A stretch of 64,000 nt of DNA from NCBI RefSeq assembly GCF_014692675.1, contig NZ_JABFCZ010000008.1:124001-188000 (forward strand), read 5' to 3'. Of this stretch, positions 31,510 to 44,400 are shown in pieces (position 1 is the first letter of the stretch; each line of letters starts with the position of its first letter). The notes below the pieces were generated by a model. The model had not been told where the DNA came from. It saw only the letters and a program-made list of their open reading frames with translations, and made no database searches. Both the position numbers and the translations under genes were made by a program. The DNA comes from Roseibium aggregatum. GTDB taxonomy: Bacteria > Pseudomonadota > Alphaproteobacteria > Rhizobiales > Stappiaceae.

Positions 31510-33144
31510 GTGACACAGTCAGGTCAGGAACCGCCCGATACCGGGCGTGGTGCCCCTGATGCGTCCGGAATCGACAGCGCCGTCAAGGCGCAAACGCGGT
31601 CCAAACGCCGGCGACGCAGGCGGCGTAGCGGCAAGATGCACGGCGCGGCGGAAAACGGGGCAAAACGTCCCGCTCCGCCAGCAGCGGCATCCACCGGCGG
31701 ACAGGCGGACTCCGGCTTCGCATCGGCACTTCAGGCAGAGACCGGGGCTGCAAACGGTGGTTTGCAGGCGAGGGCGGAGGTGTCCGCTGACGGACGGAAT
31801 TCGCCCGACAGTCCCCCGAGCGCGAAGGGGCAGAAGGCGAAACGGCGGCGCAACCGCAAACGCGGGGGCAAGAACGGCGGCGCGGGCCGGGAGCTGCCTG
31901 AGAAATTCGCGGCTAAGGAGATCGCCACTGATCGCAAGCCCGGCAATTCGGAAGCTCCGCAGGCCCCCACGGAGAACGGCGCTTATTTGCGGCCGTCCGG
32001 GCCCGGACGGCGGAGGCCGGTCCATGGAAAGGGCCAGCCGGACGGGCGCGGTCGAGGGCCGAGGCCGGGGCCTGCGAATCGAAGCCGCGGTCCGGTTGCC
32101 CGCCAGGAGAACCGCAAGCTCTACGCGGCGCTGGACCTTGGTACCAACAATTGCCGTCTGTTGATCGCACGGCCCGAGGAGCGCGGATTCCGGGTCGTCG
32201 ACGCCTATTCGCGCATCGTCCGGCTCGGCGAGGGCGTCGGCGCCCACAGGCGCCTTAGCGACGCGGCGATGGACCGGGCGATCGATGCCCTTGCCAATTG
32301 TCACCGCAAGCTTGCCGAACGGGGTGTGGAGCGGTCGCGGCTGATTGCGACCGAAGCCTGCCGGGCCGCGGAAAACGGGGCCGAGTTCATCTCGCGGGTC
32401 CAGGCGGAAACCGGGCTTGCCCTTGAAATCGTCAATCGGGAGACCGAAGCCCGGCTTGCCGTGGCCGGGTGCGTTTCGCTGGTCGATCAGGAGGCGGAAG
32501 GGGTCATCCTGTTCGACATCGGCGGCGGGTCTTCGGAAATCGTCTGGCTGGACCTGCGCAACCGCTGCGGTGCGCGCGGCTACGCCCTGACCCGGTTTAT
32601 CCGCTCCTGGATTTCTCTGCCCGTCGGCGTCGTCAATCTCGCCGAACGTCACGGCGGCGTGCATGTCACGCCGGATATCTTCGAGGCCATGGTGGCCGAT
32701 GCGGCCGGGCACCTGGCCGCTTTCAGCCTCGGCGAGGAACTGACGGCGGCGATCGCGTCCGGCCGGGTTCACATGCTCGGCACGTCCGGAACGGTAACGA
32801 CGCTTGCCGGTGTCCATTTCGGGCTGAAGCGCTATGACCGCAGGAGGGTCGACGGGGCCTGGCTGGAGAACACCCAGGTCGGCGCCATGATTGATCGTCT
32901 GCGCGACATGCCCTACGAAGAGCGCGTCGAGAACCCTTGTATTGGCGCGGATCGTGCCGATCTAGTGCTTGCCGGCTGCGCCATCCTGGAGGCGATCCGC
33001 CGCCGCTGGAGCTGTTCCCGGCTGCGTGTCGCCGACCGGGGCCTGCGCGAAGGCATTCTGACAGAACTGATGGCCGCCGATGGTGTGTGGTCGAGAAGAA
33101 AAACGAACGGCCGGCAAACGGGCCGTCAAAGAGGCAAATCATGA
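31510..33144 (+). CDS. Ppx/GppA family phosphatase with long basic N-terminal extension
   Basis: A 544-residue protein. About 200 N-terminal residues are disordered, with several Arg/Lys clusters. The actin-like phosphatase fold begins [16 protein letters not shown] (about residue 204), followed by [36 protein letters not shown] and [12 protein letters not shown]. Such enzymes hydrolyse polyphosphate or convert pppGpp to ppGpp. The RlmE gene follows with an ATGA overlap, an arrangement common in Hyphomicrobiales. The extension could bind RNA or polyphosphate; that is inference. The start is GTG at 31510. Confidence 0.85.
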   Translation: MTQSGQEPPDTGRGAPDASGIDSAVKAQTRSKRRRRRRRSGKMHGAAENGAKRPAPPAAASTGGQADSGFASALQAETGAANGGLQARAEVSADGRNSPDSPPSAKGQKAKRRRNRKRGGKNGGAGRELPEKFAAKEIATDRKPGNSEAPQAPTENGAYLRPSGPGRRRPVHGKGQPDGRGRGPRPGPANRSRGPVARQENRKLYAALDLGTNNCRLLIARPEERGFRVVDAYSRIVRLGEGVGAHRRLSDAAMDRAIDALANCHRKLAERGVERSRLIATEACRAAENGAEFISRVQAETGLALEIVNRETEARLAVAGCVSLVDQEAEGVILFDIGGGSSEIVWLDLRNRCGARGYALTRFIRSWISLPVGVVNLAERHGGVHVTPDIFEAMVADAAGHLAAFSLGEELTAAIASGRVHMLGTSGTVTTLAGVHFGLKRYDRRRVDGAWLENTQVGAMIDRLRDMPYEERVENPCIGADRADLVLAGCAILEAIRRRWSCSRLRVADRGLREGILTELMAADGVWSRRKTNGRQTGRQRGKS

Positions 33145-33851
33145 GCCGATCAAAACGGGGATCCGGAGACCGGGGCCTGAGTGTGCGTGTGAAAACCGCC
33201 GCCGGCCGGCGCGAATCCTCCACCCGCTGGCTGCAGCGGCAGTTGAACGATCCGTATGTACGCCGGGCCAAGGCCGACGGCTACCGCTCGCGCGCGGCCT
33301 ACAAGCTGATCGAGATCGACGACCAGCACCGGATTCTCAAGCCCGGCTACCGGGTCGTCGACCTGGGCGCGGCTCCCGGCGGCTGGTGCCAGGTCGCGGT
33401 CGAACGGGTGCAGTCGAGCGTGGACGCGCCGAAGGTGGTCGGTATCGATTATCTCGACATGGACCATGTCCGCGGCGCAGTTTTCCTGAAAAAGGATTTT
33501 CTGGACGAAGATGCGCCGGACGCCCTCTTGGAAGCGCTCGGCGGCCACAAGCCGGATGTCGTTCTTTCCGATATGGCGGCGCCCACGACCGGTCACCGCC
33601 AGACGGATCACTTGCGCACGACCCATCTCTTCGAGATCGCCATCGATTTTGCGCGCCGCAATCTGGTGCCGGGCGGCTCATTCCTCGCGAAGGTCTTCCG
33701 CGGCGGCACGGAAAACGCGCTCCTTGCCGACCTGAAGCGGGAGTTCAAGAGCGTTGCCCATATCAAGCCGCCGGCGAGCCGCAAGGAGAGCCCTGAGCTC
33801 TATGTGATCGCCAAGGGCTTTCGCGGTATGAGCGAGGACGACGACCGCTAG
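33141..33851 (+). CDS. rlmE: 23S rRNA (uridine-2'-O)-methyltransferase
   Basis: A 236-residue RrmJ/FtsJ family enzyme that methylates the 2'-O of U2552 (E. coli numbering) in 23S rRNA, late in 50S assembly. Visible are [12 protein letters not shown] with the first catalytic Lys, the SAM motif [27 protein letters not shown] with the catalytic Asp, FLAKVFRGG with the second Lys and [12 protein letters not shown] with the Glu, so the K-D-K-E tetrad is complete. The ATG overlaps the upstream phosphatase stop by 4 nt. The N-terminus is about 25 residues longer than E. coli RlmE, as in other alphaproteobacteria. Confidence 0.93.
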   Translation: MSRSKRGSGDRGLSVRVKTAAGRRESSTRWLQRQLNDPYVRRAKADGYRSRAAYKLIEIDDQHRILKPGYRVVDLGAAPGGWCQVAVERVQSSVDAPKVVGIDYLDMDHVRGAVFLKKDFLDEDAPDALLEALGGHKPDVVLSDMAAPTTGHRQTDHLRTTHLFEIAIDFARRNLVPGGSFLAKVFRGGTENALLADLKREFKSVAHIKPPASRKESPELYVIAKGFRGMSEDDDR

Positions 33852-33926
33852 GGTTCAGGGTGCGGCAAACTTGCAGCCGGTTTCGCGGGGCAGGGGCTTT
33901 TCTTCCTGTCACCTGCATGTTATTGA

Positions 33927-35543
<1,617 letters not shown>

Positions 35544-35594
35544 TACCGTTTCGGTGCCATCGATCTGATTGCGGATGGCTTTCTGGAGTTTTTC

Positions 35595-36887
35595 ATGAAG
35601 GATGGCGGACGCCTATCTGCGGCAATTGAGGTTCTCGAAGAAGTCGAGACCCGCCATCGCCCGGTTCAAAATGCCCTGAAGGACTGGGGAAACGCGCACC
35701 GGTTTGCCGGTTCCGGCGACCGGACGGTCATCGGCAACCTGGTTTTCGACGCCCTGCGCCACAAGGCAAGCCTTGCCTGGCGGGTGGGCTCGGAAAGCCC
35801 GCGTCTGCTGGTGTTGGCAACCTATGCGCTGACGTGGCAAAACGGCCTGGAACGGCTGGAAACCGTCCTTTCCGAGGATCAGCATGCCCCGGAAGCCATG
35901 AGCGACGCGGAGCGGACAAGCCTTGCCGGCGAGCCCAAGCAGGAACCGGACGGGGCAGCCGCTGCCGATGTCCCTGACTGGCTCTGGCCGCAGTTCCAGC
36001 AGGTTTTCGGCGAGAACGCGATCGCGGAAGGGCAGGCACTCGCCAGCCGTGCGCCGATCGACCTTCGGGTCAACACGCTGAAATCCGACCGTGAAAAGCT
36101 TCTGAAACGCCTTGCGCATTCGGGCGCCGTCGCCTGTCCGCTGTCGCCTGTCGGCATGCGGATTGCGCCGAAGCCGGGAGCGGCGCGCATGCCCCATGTG
36201 CAGGCTGAAGAAGGCTATCGCAAGGGCTGGTTCGAGCTGCAGGACGAGGCGAGCCAGCTGGTTTCGCTGCTGGCCGGTCCGGAGCCGGGAATGCAGGTGC
36301 TGGATTTTTGCGCCGGTGGTGGCGGCAAGACGTTGGCGTTGGCGGCGCAGATGGAAAACCGCGGCCAGATCTACGCCTATGACGCCGACCGGCTGCGTCT
36401 GGCGCCGATCCATGAACGGCTTCAGCGGGCAGGCGCCCGCAATGTCCAGGTCCGGGATCCGAAAAATGCCGGGCTGGAAGCTCTTGCCGGGGAAATGGAT
36501 CTGGTCTTTGTCGATGCGCCCTGCACCGGAACGGGCGTCTGGCGCAGACGGCCGGATTCCAAATGGCGCCTGTCGGAAAAGGCATTGGCGGATCGCATCG
36601 AGGATCAGCGCAAGGTCCTTGCGAACGCGTCCCAATACGTCAAGCCGGGCGGGCGGATCGCCTATGTGACCTGCTCATTGTTGCCCGGAGAAAATGCCGA
36701 TCAGGTCACCTGGTTTCTGGCGCAGAACACAGGCTTCACTCCCGTATCGGCCCTGGAAACCTGGCGTACCCGTCTGCCGGGTGTCGCCGAGCCGGCCTAT
36801 GCCAATGACAGGGGCGACATCATGCTGACCCCTGCAACGACGCAGACGGACGGGTTTTTCCTGGCGTTGCTGGAAAAGACCGGCTGA
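35595..36887 (+). CDS. RsmB/NOP-family RNA (cytosine-5)-methyltransferase
   Basis: A 430-residue NOL1/NOP2/Sun-family enzyme. The N-terminal part (about 1-150) is helical, partly NusB-like. The SAM motif is VLDFCAGGGGKTLALA; the two catalytic cysteines lie in VDAPCTGTGVWRRRPD and YVTCSLLPGEN. It methylates cytosine-5 in rRNA or tRNA; the precise site is not evident and it is not certain that it is RsmB itself, so no symbol is given. The gene is 51 nt downstream of guaB and converges with the TPR gene at 36894. Confidence 0.88.
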   Translation: MKDGGRLSAAIEVLEEVETRHRPVQNALKDWGNAHRFAGSGDRTVIGNLVFDALRHKASLAWRVGSESPRLLVLATYALTWQNGLERLETVLSEDQHAPEAMSDAERTSLAGEPKQEPDGAAAADVPDWLWPQFQQVFGENAIAEGQALASRAPIDLRVNTLKSDREKLLKRLAHSGAVACPLSPVGMRIAPKPGAARMPHVQAEEGYRKGWFELQDEASQLVSLLAGPEPGMQVLDFCAGGGGKTLALAAQMENRGQIYAYDADRLRLAPIHERLQRAGARNVQVRDPKNAGLEALAGEMDLVFVDAPCTGTGVWRRRPDSKWRLSEKALADRIEDQRKVLANASQYVKPGGRIAYVTCSLLPGENADQVTWFLAQNTGFTPVSALETWRTRLPGVAEPAYANDRGDIMLTPATTQTDGFFLALLEKTG

Positions 36888-36893
36888 AGCAGC

Positions 36894-37958
36894 CTAGTCC
36901 GCCGAGTTCTCTGCATCCGGTTCGAGAGCGGCTGTTTCGGTAGTTGCCTGTCCGGATACGGCCTTTCCGCTGCGCTCTCGCGCTTCGATCTTCGCACACA
37001 GCGAGGAGATCCGGCTCTCGACGTCCGGTTCCAGTCGGCGCTTTTGTGCGATCGCGGTCAGGACGGCCTTGGCATCCTTGGGGTGCCCGAGGGCGGCAAG
37101 CGCGGACCCCAGTGCATTGCCGGCCTCCTTGCCGGTCGGGTGTTTAACATGGGCCTGCCAGGCATGCAGAAGGGCGGCCGTGTAATCTTCCAGCTTGCGG
37201 CTCGCGATGCTGAGGCGCGTGAGCACTTCAGCGTCCCCCGGTTTCAGGCTCAGCGCCTTGAGGAGCACATCCCTTGCGGTGGCAAAATCACCGGCCGCCA
37301 GATGCGCCCCGGCGACAATGCGGTATGTGTCGGCGTTGCCGGGTTGAAGGGCCAGGGCTTCTTCACCGAGCGTGATCGCCTCGGGGAAGCGCCGTGCCCG
37401 GATCAGGACTTCGGCAAGACCGGTGAGCGCCGGGACGTAAGCCGGATCGAGTTGAATGGCCTTCCGGAAGGCTGCTATGGCTGCGGATGGCTGCGGATCG
37501 CGGGCGCGGCTTTGGGCGTAGAGTGTCTGGGCAGGGGCGCTGTTTGGTAGGAGGTCGACGAGACGTTGCGCGGGAGCGAGGGCTTCCTGCGCCTTGTCCT
37601 GCTGCAAACGGACGGTCGCCAGGCCGTAAAGCGCATTGTGATTGTCTGGCGCGCCCTCCAGGACCTCCTGGAAATTGATTTCCGCGTTGTCCAGATCGCC
37701 GAGCAGGAGCTGGCAGTTTCCCAGGTTGGCCCGGGCGGCCGAGTGGGCCGGTTCGGCAAAGACGATTCGCCTGAGCTGGGAGACCGCTTCTTCCAGCATG
37801 CCGGCGCGCAACAGGGCCGTTGCGGTCCGGTAGGCGATCTCCACATCGTCGGGCGCTAGATCGAGCGCCTCGAGATAGGCGGCGAGGGCGGCCTCGCCAT
37901 CTCCGGCACGTTCCAGGGACAATGCATGTTCAAAGGCACGCCTGGCCGAAGATGTCAT
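36894..37958 (-). CDS. TPR-repeat protein
   Basis: A 354-residue protein made of about nine tetratricopeptide units: the ALEYLEALDLAPDDVEIAYR-type period (for example AALAAYLEALDLAPDDVEIA, AINFQEVLEGAPDNHNALYG-like, AIAAFRKAIQLDPAYVPAL) recurs every 34 residues to about residue 290, with an Ala/Glu-rich tail. TPRs mediate protein contacts. The start at 37958 (MTSSARRAFEH) follows AAGGA; the longer frame upstream has no support. No signal peptide is seen, so it is probably cytoplasmic. Partners are unknown. Confidence 0.82.
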   Translation of the reverse strand: MTSSARRAFEHALSLERAGDGEAALAAYLEALDLAPDDVEIAYRTATALLRAGMLEEAVSQLRRIVFAEPAHSAARANLGNCQLLLGDLDNAEINFQEVLEGAPDNHNALYGLATVRLQQDKAQEALAPAQRLVDLLPNSAPAQTLYAQSRARDPQPSAAIAAFRKAIQLDPAYVPALTGLAEVLIRARRFPEAITLGEEALALQPGNADTYRIVAGAHLAAGDFATARDVLLKALSLKPGDAEVLTRLSIASRKLEDYTAALLHAWQAHVKHPTGKEAGNALGSALAALGHPKDAKAVLTAIAQKRRLEPDVESRISSLCAKIEARERSGKAVSGQATTETAALEPDAENSAD

Positions 37959-38224
37959 GAAATTGTCCTTACATTTTGCGCAAACCGGTGGTTCGGCGCC
38001 ACTGATGATATCAAGCCTAGGAGCGCAATCGGAAACCGTCAAAAGCGAATCGCACGTTATCAAACGGCTTCTTGGTGCTTGGCGGTGATCCTGGCCAATG
38101 GATTGGGAGGGATTAGGGCGAAGGGTCGCATCTACGGCGTCTTCCCCGATATTTTCAGCGAAAATGCGGGAAGCCGTTGTTATTGGTGGTTCAATTTCCA
38201 ATCGGAACGCATTAGAAGCTTGCC

Positions 38225-39781
38225 ATGACCCAGCATGACCGTCTCCTGATCATCGATTTCGGCTCACAAGTCACCCAGCTAATCGCCCGGCGCCTGCGCG
38301 AGCTGAAAGTCTACTGCGAAATTCACCCCTATCAGAACGTCACCGATGCCTTTCTGGCCGAGTTCTCGCCCAGGGCGGTGATTTTCTCCGGGGGGCCTTG
38401 CTCCGTCTTCGATGAAGGGGCGCCCATGCCGCCCAGATCCGTGTTCGATCTGGGTGTTCCGATCCTGGGGATCTGTTACGGCCAGCAAGCCATGATGCAG
38501 ATGCTCGGCGGCAAGGTCGAGCGCGGGCACAAGACGGCGGAATTCGGCCGGGCCTATGTGGTTCCCAAGGACGGCAAGCTGGATCTCCTGAACGGCTGGT
38601 TCGAGGACGAGCGCGAACAGGTCTGGATGAGCCACGGCGATCACGTCAGCGAGATCGCTCCGGGTTTCGAAGTCTACGGCACTTCTCCGAACGCGCCCTT
38701 CGCGATTACGGCCGATCCGTCGCGCCACTTTTATGCCGTCCAGTTCCATCCGGAAGTACACCACACGCCGAACGGCCGGAAGCTCTATGAGAACTTTATC
38801 AGGATCGCGGGCTTCACCGGCGACTGGACCATGGGCGCCTATCGCGAGGATGCCATTGCCAAGATCCGCGAGCAGGTCGGCGACAAGAGGGTCATCTGCG
38901 GTCTGTCCGGCGGCGTGGACAGCTCGGTGGCGGCGGTCCTGATCCACGAGGCGATCGGCGACCAGCTGACCTGCGTCTTCGTCGACCACGGCCTTCTGCG
39001 CCTGAACGAAGCCGATGAAGTGGTCAGCATGTTCCGGGATCACTACAACATCCCGCTCATTCATGCGGATGAGAGCAAGCTGTTCCTCGGCGAGCTTGAA
39101 GGCCAGTCCGATCCGGAAACCAAGCGCAAGATCATCGGCCGGCTGTTCATCGACGTCTTCCAGAAGCACGCCAACGAAATCGAAGGCGCGGAATTCCTGG
39201 CCCAGGGCACGCTCTATCCGGATGTGATCGAAAGCGTCAGCTTCTCCGGCGGCCCGTCGGTGACGATCAAGTCCCACCACAACGTGGGCGGCCTGCCGGA
39301 AAAGATGGGCCTGAAACTGGTCGAGCCCTTGCGCGAACTGTTCAAGGACGAGGTGAGGGCCCTTGGCCGCGAACTCGGCCTGCCGGAAAAATTCATCGGC
39401 CGGCATCCCTTCCCGGGGCCGGGGCTTGCCATCCGCTGCCCGGGCGAGATTACCCGAGACAAGCTGGACATCCTGCGCCAGGCCGATGCGGTCTATATCG
39501 ACCAGATCCGCAAGCACGGTCTCTATGACGAGATCTGGCAGGCCTTCGTTGCCATCCTGCCGGTGCGCACCGTCGGCGTCATGGGCGACGGACGGACCTA
39601 TGACTATGCCTGCGCCTTGCGCGCGGTGACCAGCGTAGACGGCATGACGGCGGATTACTATCCCTTCAGCCATGATTTCCTGGGCGAAACGGCCACACGG
39701 ATCATCAACGAGGTGAAGGGTATCAACCGGGTCACCTATGACATCACGTCGAAACCACCGGGAACGATCGAGTGGGAATAA
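38225..39781 (+). CDS. guaA: GMP synthase (glutamine-hydrolysing)
   Basis: A 518-residue enzyme that aminates XMP to GMP. The class I glutaminase domain has the nucleophile Cys84 in [11 protein letters not shown] and the His/Glu pair in QFHPEVHHT. The ATP-pyrophosphatase domain has the P-loop [11 protein letters not shown] (Ser228) and the C-terminal dimerisation domain ends [18 protein letters not shown]. Length is standard. The ATG at 38225 lacks a strong Shine-Dalgarno sequence. It is separated by 266 nt from the divergent TPR gene and has its own promoter region there. Confidence 0.98.
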   Translation: MTQHDRLLIIDFGSQVTQLIARRLRELKVYCEIHPYQNVTDAFLAEFSPRAVIFSGGPCSVFDEGAPMPPRSVFDLGVPILGICYGQQAMMQMLGGKVERGHKTAEFGRAYVVPKDGKLDLLNGWFEDEREQVWMSHGDHVSEIAPGFEVYGTSPNAPFAITADPSRHFYAVQFHPEVHHTPNGRKLYENFIRIAGFTGDWTMGAYREDAIAKIREQVGDKRVICGLSGGVDSSVAAVLIHEAIGDQLTCVFVDHGLLRLNEADEVVSMFRDHYNIPLIHADESKLFLGELEGQSDPETKRKIIGRLFIDVFQKHANEIEGAEFLAQGTLYPDVIESVSFSGGPSVTIKSHHNVGGLPEKMGLKLVEPLRELFKDEVRALGRELGLPEKFIGRHPFPGPGLAIRCPGEITRDKLDILRQADAVYIDQIRKHGLYDEIWQAFVAILPVRTVGVMGDGRTYDYACALRAVTSVDGMTADYYPFSHDFLGETATRIINEVKGINRVTYDITSKPPGTIEWE

Positions 39782-39929
39782 GACGTGACAGAAGCCTTCC
39801 GGGTTCCGGATGCCTTCAAATCGAACCGGTCACAAAGGTGGATGAATTTTGTCCATCTGCCATCGGCCTTGGTGCCGGCCGGGGATGGAAAGGTCCGCTT
39901 GTTTCGACACATAAGCAAAGGGTAGCGAA

Positions 39930-40649
39930 ATGAGTCGATTGCTGTTGCTTGGCGATATTTATGTCCAACAACTGAATGGTGTCAGCGTTCGGTACCAGTT
40001 CAGTGAGATCCCCGAAGACAGGGAACTGGATATCGACGTCCTTTGTGTCGGCGGTGTTACCCCGCAGGGCGCCGTCAATCCGAACGCAAGTTTCGACGGC
40101 ATGGATATCTTCAAGGAAAAGCTGATGGACCTTGAAGAGGGAAAGTACGACTACGTGGGATTGATGCTGGGCGAAGTCGACTGCGGTTTCGTGTTCTGGT
40201 ACCACGCGGAAAAAAGCAACGTCTCGATTTTCGAGCAGCTCGACCGCTCATTGAAGAATTACGAGAAATTCATAACGACCTACATCCTGCCCAAATACCA
40301 TCCGGAACAGGTCTGTATTTTCGGCAGTGTTCTGCCGACCATTCCCGATGACACCGAGAAAAAGTATTTGAAGGGCGCACGCGCGGAAGTGAATGCGACC
40401 CAATACCAAAGGACGGCACTGACCCTGGTCTACAATGGGCGGTTGCAGAGCCTGGCCCGGAAACTGGGCGTCTATTACATCGATATCACGGTGGAAACGA
40501 TGGATTTTGGCAGGGGCCTGTTAAGCGAGGCTTTTGCAAACCCCGATCCGGCGAACCATCTTCTCGATGAAGGCCGGGCTGCCCCCTTGCTGGCAGACCG
40601 TATCGTCAATGACTGGGTCAGCAGGGAAGATTTCAGGAACAACTTCTGA
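39930..40649 (+). CDS. Uncharacterised protein, weakly SGNH-hydrolase-like
   Basis: A 239-residue cytoplasmic-looking protein I do not recognise with certainty. LLLLGDIYVQQ near the N-terminus resembles block I of SGNH/GDSL hydrolases but has Ile where the catalytic Ser belongs. GLMLGEVDCGFVFWYH and a C-terminal DPANHLLDEGRAAPLLADRI stretch sit where blocks III and V would lie. Without the Ser it would not be a standard esterase. It follows guaA by 148 nt and precedes a GNAT gene in the same direction. Sulfotransferase- or polysaccharide-modifying relatives are alternatives. Confidence 0.5.
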   Translation: MSRLLLLGDIYVQQLNGVSVRYQFSEIPEDRELDIDVLCVGGVTPQGAVNPNASFDGMDIFKEKLMDLEEGKYDYVGLMLGEVDCGFVFWYHAEKSNVSIFEQLDRSLKNYEKFITTYILPKYHPEQVCIFGSVLPTIPDDTEKKYLKGARAEVNATQYQRTALTLVYNGRLQSLARKLGVYYIDITVETMDFGRGLLSEAFANPDPANHLLDEGRAAPLLADRIVNDWVSREDFRNNF

Positions 40650-40708
40650 GCATTCGCCTGTATCCGAAGGCGCATTGATCAGCGGGTAATTGTTGGAAGG
40701 CCGAGAGC

Positions 40709-41431
40709 ATGGCTGACAGGGATCTTGCGGAAGACTTGACCGGCTGGCGTGAACCAGACGCGCCGACGGATCTTCGTCTTGCCGGTCGCCATGTCGCGCT
40801 CACGCCGATGACTTCGGCAGAACATGCCGAGCCGCTTTTCAATGCGTTCCGGACCGATAGGGAAGGCCGGATTTGGGACTATCTGCCTTACGGGCCCTTC
40901 GACACTCTGGACGGCTTCAAGGACTGGGTGAAAAACTTCGAAGGGAAGAAGGATCCTTACTTCTTCGCCATCGAACGCCTCGACCGGAACCTGGTCTGCG
41001 GCGTCGCCAGTTTCCTGCGCATCAGCCCGAAGGACGGGTCCATCGAGGTCGGCCACATCAATTTTTCCCCGCTGTTGCAAAAGACGGTGGCGGCCACCGA
41101 AGCCATGTACCTGATGATGAAATGGGCCTTCGAGGCCGGCTATCGCCGCTACGAATGGAAATGCAATGCGCTCAACGCCGGCTCGCGGCGGGCGGCCCAA
41201 AGGCTCGGGCTGTCCTATGAGGGTATTTTCCGGCATGCGACCGTCGTGAAGGGACGCAATCGGGATACAGCCTGGTTTGCCGCCATCGACAAGGAGTGGC
41301 CAGCCCTTTCCAGGGCGTTCGAAGCCTATCTGAGCCCGGATAATTTCGGCGCCGACGGAAAGCAGAAGGTCCCGCTTTCCAGTCTCACCGAGCCGCTGCT
41401 CCATATCAAGGATCCGGTGCTCGCCGGATAA
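40709..41431 (+). CDS. GNAT-family N-acetyltransferase (RimJ/RimL type)
   Basis: A 240-residue acetyltransferase. The N-terminal RLAGRHVALTPMTSAEHAEPLF segment, FFAIERLDRNLVCGVASFLRI and the acetyl-CoA region (EAMYLMMKWAFE, RRYEWKCNALNAGSRRAAQRLGL-type) are RimJ/RimL-like, as is YEGIFRHATVVKGRNRDTAWFA. Such proteins acetylate protein N-termini or small amines. Its target is not evident. It converges with the RND pump gene at 41442, 10 nt away. Confidence 0.88.
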   Translation: MADRDLAEDLTGWREPDAPTDLRLAGRHVALTPMTSAEHAEPLFNAFRTDREGRIWDYLPYGPFDTLDGFKDWVKNFEGKKDPYFFAIERLDRNLVCGVASFLRISPKDGSIEVGHINFSPLLQKTVAATEAMYLMMKWAFEAGYRRYEWKCNALNAGSRRAAQRLGLSYEGIFRHATVVKGRNRDTAWFAAIDKEWPALSRAFEAYLSPDNFGADGKQKVPLSSLTEPLLHIKDPVLAG

Positions 41432-41441
41432 CCTGGTCCGG

Positions 41442-44400
41442 CTATTCGCCCGGTGCAGCTTCGATGGACTTGGCGGCATCGATCTCCCGGTGCAGCCGCT
41501 CTTCCTCTTCGACCTTGGGCGTAACAAAGCGCCCGAGCAGCAGGTAGGCGACAGGCGTCAGGAACAGGGTCGACAGGGTCGCCAGGCCAAGACCTCCGAC
41601 AATGACCCATCCAAGCGCGATACGGGCTTCAGCCCCGGCGCCGACCGCCAGGATCAGCGGCACACCGCCGACGATGGTGCAGATCATCGTCATCATCACC
41701 GGTCTGAGGCGGACATTGGCGGCATTCTCGATTGCTTCGCGCACCCCCTGGCCCCGGTCCCGCAGCTGATTGGCGAATTCCACGATCAGGATACCGTTCT
41801 TGGCCATGATGCCCACCAGCAGGACAAGTCCGATCTGGCTGTAGACATTGAGGGTGGTGCCGGTCAGGAGCATGGCGAAGACCGCGCAGGCGAGGCCGAG
41901 AGGCACGGTCGCCATGATGATCAGCGCGCTGACGAAACTCTCGAACTGGGCGGCGAGCACCAGCAGGATGATGACGATCGCAAAGCCGAAGGTGCGGGCC
42001 ATGCTCGACGACTGCTCGCCAAGCGTGGCCGTTTCGGCCAATGGAATGATGCGCGATCCGGGCGGCAGAAGCGGTTCCGCGATTTCCTGGGCCACCTGAT
42101 AGGCTTCCCCGAGCGCGAAATCGGGAGCCAGGCCGGAGGTAATCCCCACCGCGCGCATCTGCTGTTCCCGGGAGAGCGACGGCGGAACGGCCTTTTCGAC
42201 AAGGCTAGCGATTGTCGAAACCGGAACGAAACGCCCGTCACCCGTCTTGATGAAGATGTTTTCCAGGTCCGTCGGATCGTTGATCGGGTTGGTCGTGGAA
42301 ACGAATTTCACATCGAAGGCCCGGTCGTCGATGAACACCTGGCCGATCTTGCGTCCGTCCAGCATGGCCTGCATGGCGGTGCCCAGGCCGTTGATGTCGA
42401 TGCCGAGATCCGATGCGCGTTCCCGGTCGATGGAGACCGAAAGCTGCGGCTGGGTTGCCTCGGTCGTCAGCCGTGCCTGCCGGAACCGCGGATCCTTTTC
42501 CATCTCGGCCACGACACGACTGGCCGTTTCGCCCAGCTCCGCATAATTGCTGCCGGCGATGGCAAACTGCAATCCGGAGCCGGCGCCGCGAATGCCGAGA
42601 CTGTTGGGCTGGAAGACAAAGGCCCTGACGCCCGGGACCTTTCGCACCAGGGCGTTGATATCCGAAACGATCTGCTGCTGCGACCGGATGCGCTGGTCCC
42701 AAGGCGCAAGGCGCAGCACCATGAAGCCCTGATTGGAGGAGCCGCGCCAGCCGGCAACGGAAAACGTGCTGGAAACTTCGCCCGCGTCCCGGAACGGCTG
42801 CAGGAGCCCTTCGATGGTCTGGATCTGATTGGAAAGATAATCGAGGCTGACGCCCTGCGGTGCGGAAATCCTCAGGAATGCCAGCGACCGGTCTTCAGGC
42901 GGCGTCAACTCCGACTTGAGCATGGGGAACATCAGTCCGGCGGCGGCCGCAAAAAGGATCGACACCGCGACCACGACCAGGGGCGCGTTGAGGCAGGCGC
43001 GCAGGCAACGCCTGTAAAGGGCAGAAAGGACGCGGCCGAGGCCCCCGGTCAGCCCGCCGTGTCCGGAATGATCGGACCCGGACTTGAGGATCCTCGACGC
43101 CAGCATCGGGCACAGCGATAGGGCCACGATGGACGACAGGAAAACCGCGATGGCCAGAACGAAGCCGAATTCTCGGAACAGTCCGCCGGTCTGCCCGGGA
43201 AGGAAGGACAGCGGTACGAAAACCGCAATGAGGGTTGCCGTCGTGGCAATCACCGCGAAAAACACCTCGTCGGTGCCGAGCACCGCGGCCGCCCGCGGGC
43301 CGATGCCTTCATTGCGCCGGCGGACGATGTTTTCCAGAACCACGATCGCATCGTCAACGACAAGGCCGGTCGCCAGAACCAGCGCAAGAAGCGTCAGGAT
43401 GTTGACCGAAAAGCCGGCGAGATAGATCGCCGCGAGTGTGCCGATCAGCGCCACGGGCATCGAGACACCCGGTATGAGCGTGGCCCGCCAGTCCCACAGG
43501 AACAGGTAAATGATCAGGAGCACGACGCTGACGGAGATGATCAGCGCGATTTCCACCTCGTGGATCGAGCCGTTGATGAAGGTCGCATCATCGCTCGTCA
43601 CTTCGATCGTCATGCCTTCGGGAAGGTTCTCCTGGATACGGGCCGCCGCGGCGCGAACGCCTTCGGAGATTTCCAGCGTGTTCGACTGGGCCGCGCGGAC
43701 GATACCCATGCCGATCCCGGACTTGCCGTTGGCCCTGAGCTGCGATTGGCCGAGATCCGGCCCGAGCGTGACGGTTGCGAAGTCGCCGAGCCGGGCGCGG
43801 CGATTGATGATCATGCGCTCGAAAGCATCCGGTGTGTTGACCGACGCGGTGGCGCGGACGATCAGGTCCTGGTCGCGGCTGGTCAGCGATCCGGCGGGTG
43901 TGTCGAAGGCCATGGACGACAGCGCCTTGGCAACATCGGCAATGGTGAGATTGAGGCTCGCCATCTTGGCCTGGTCGATGTCGATGCGGAAAATCTTCTC
44001 CCGGTCGCCATAAACCTGGACATCGGCGACACCGGGAACGGCGGCGAGCGCATCGGAAATTTCGTCCTCGACCAGCACGGTCATGTCCTCGACCGACGTC
44101 CGGTCCGAGGTCAGCCCGAGACGCACGACAGGAGAAGCGTTGGCGTCGGCCTTGATGATCCGGGACGGATCGGCATCTTCCGGAATGTCATTGGCGACGC
44201 GGCCGAGGGCGTCGCGCATGTCCGATGCCGCCGTATCCAGGTTGACGTCATCGGAAAATTCGACCGTAACCCGGCTGTCTCCGTAGGAGGAGGTGGAAGA
44301 GATCGACTTGACACCCGAGACGCGCGACACGGCGCCCTCGATCACGCCGGTCAGTTCCCGGTCGACCGTCTCGGCCGCCGCGGACGGATACGTGGTCCGC

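Noticed and set aside
41490-43121. 543-codon plus-strand frame
   Set aside because: Antisense to the first RND pump gene; no recognisable domain.
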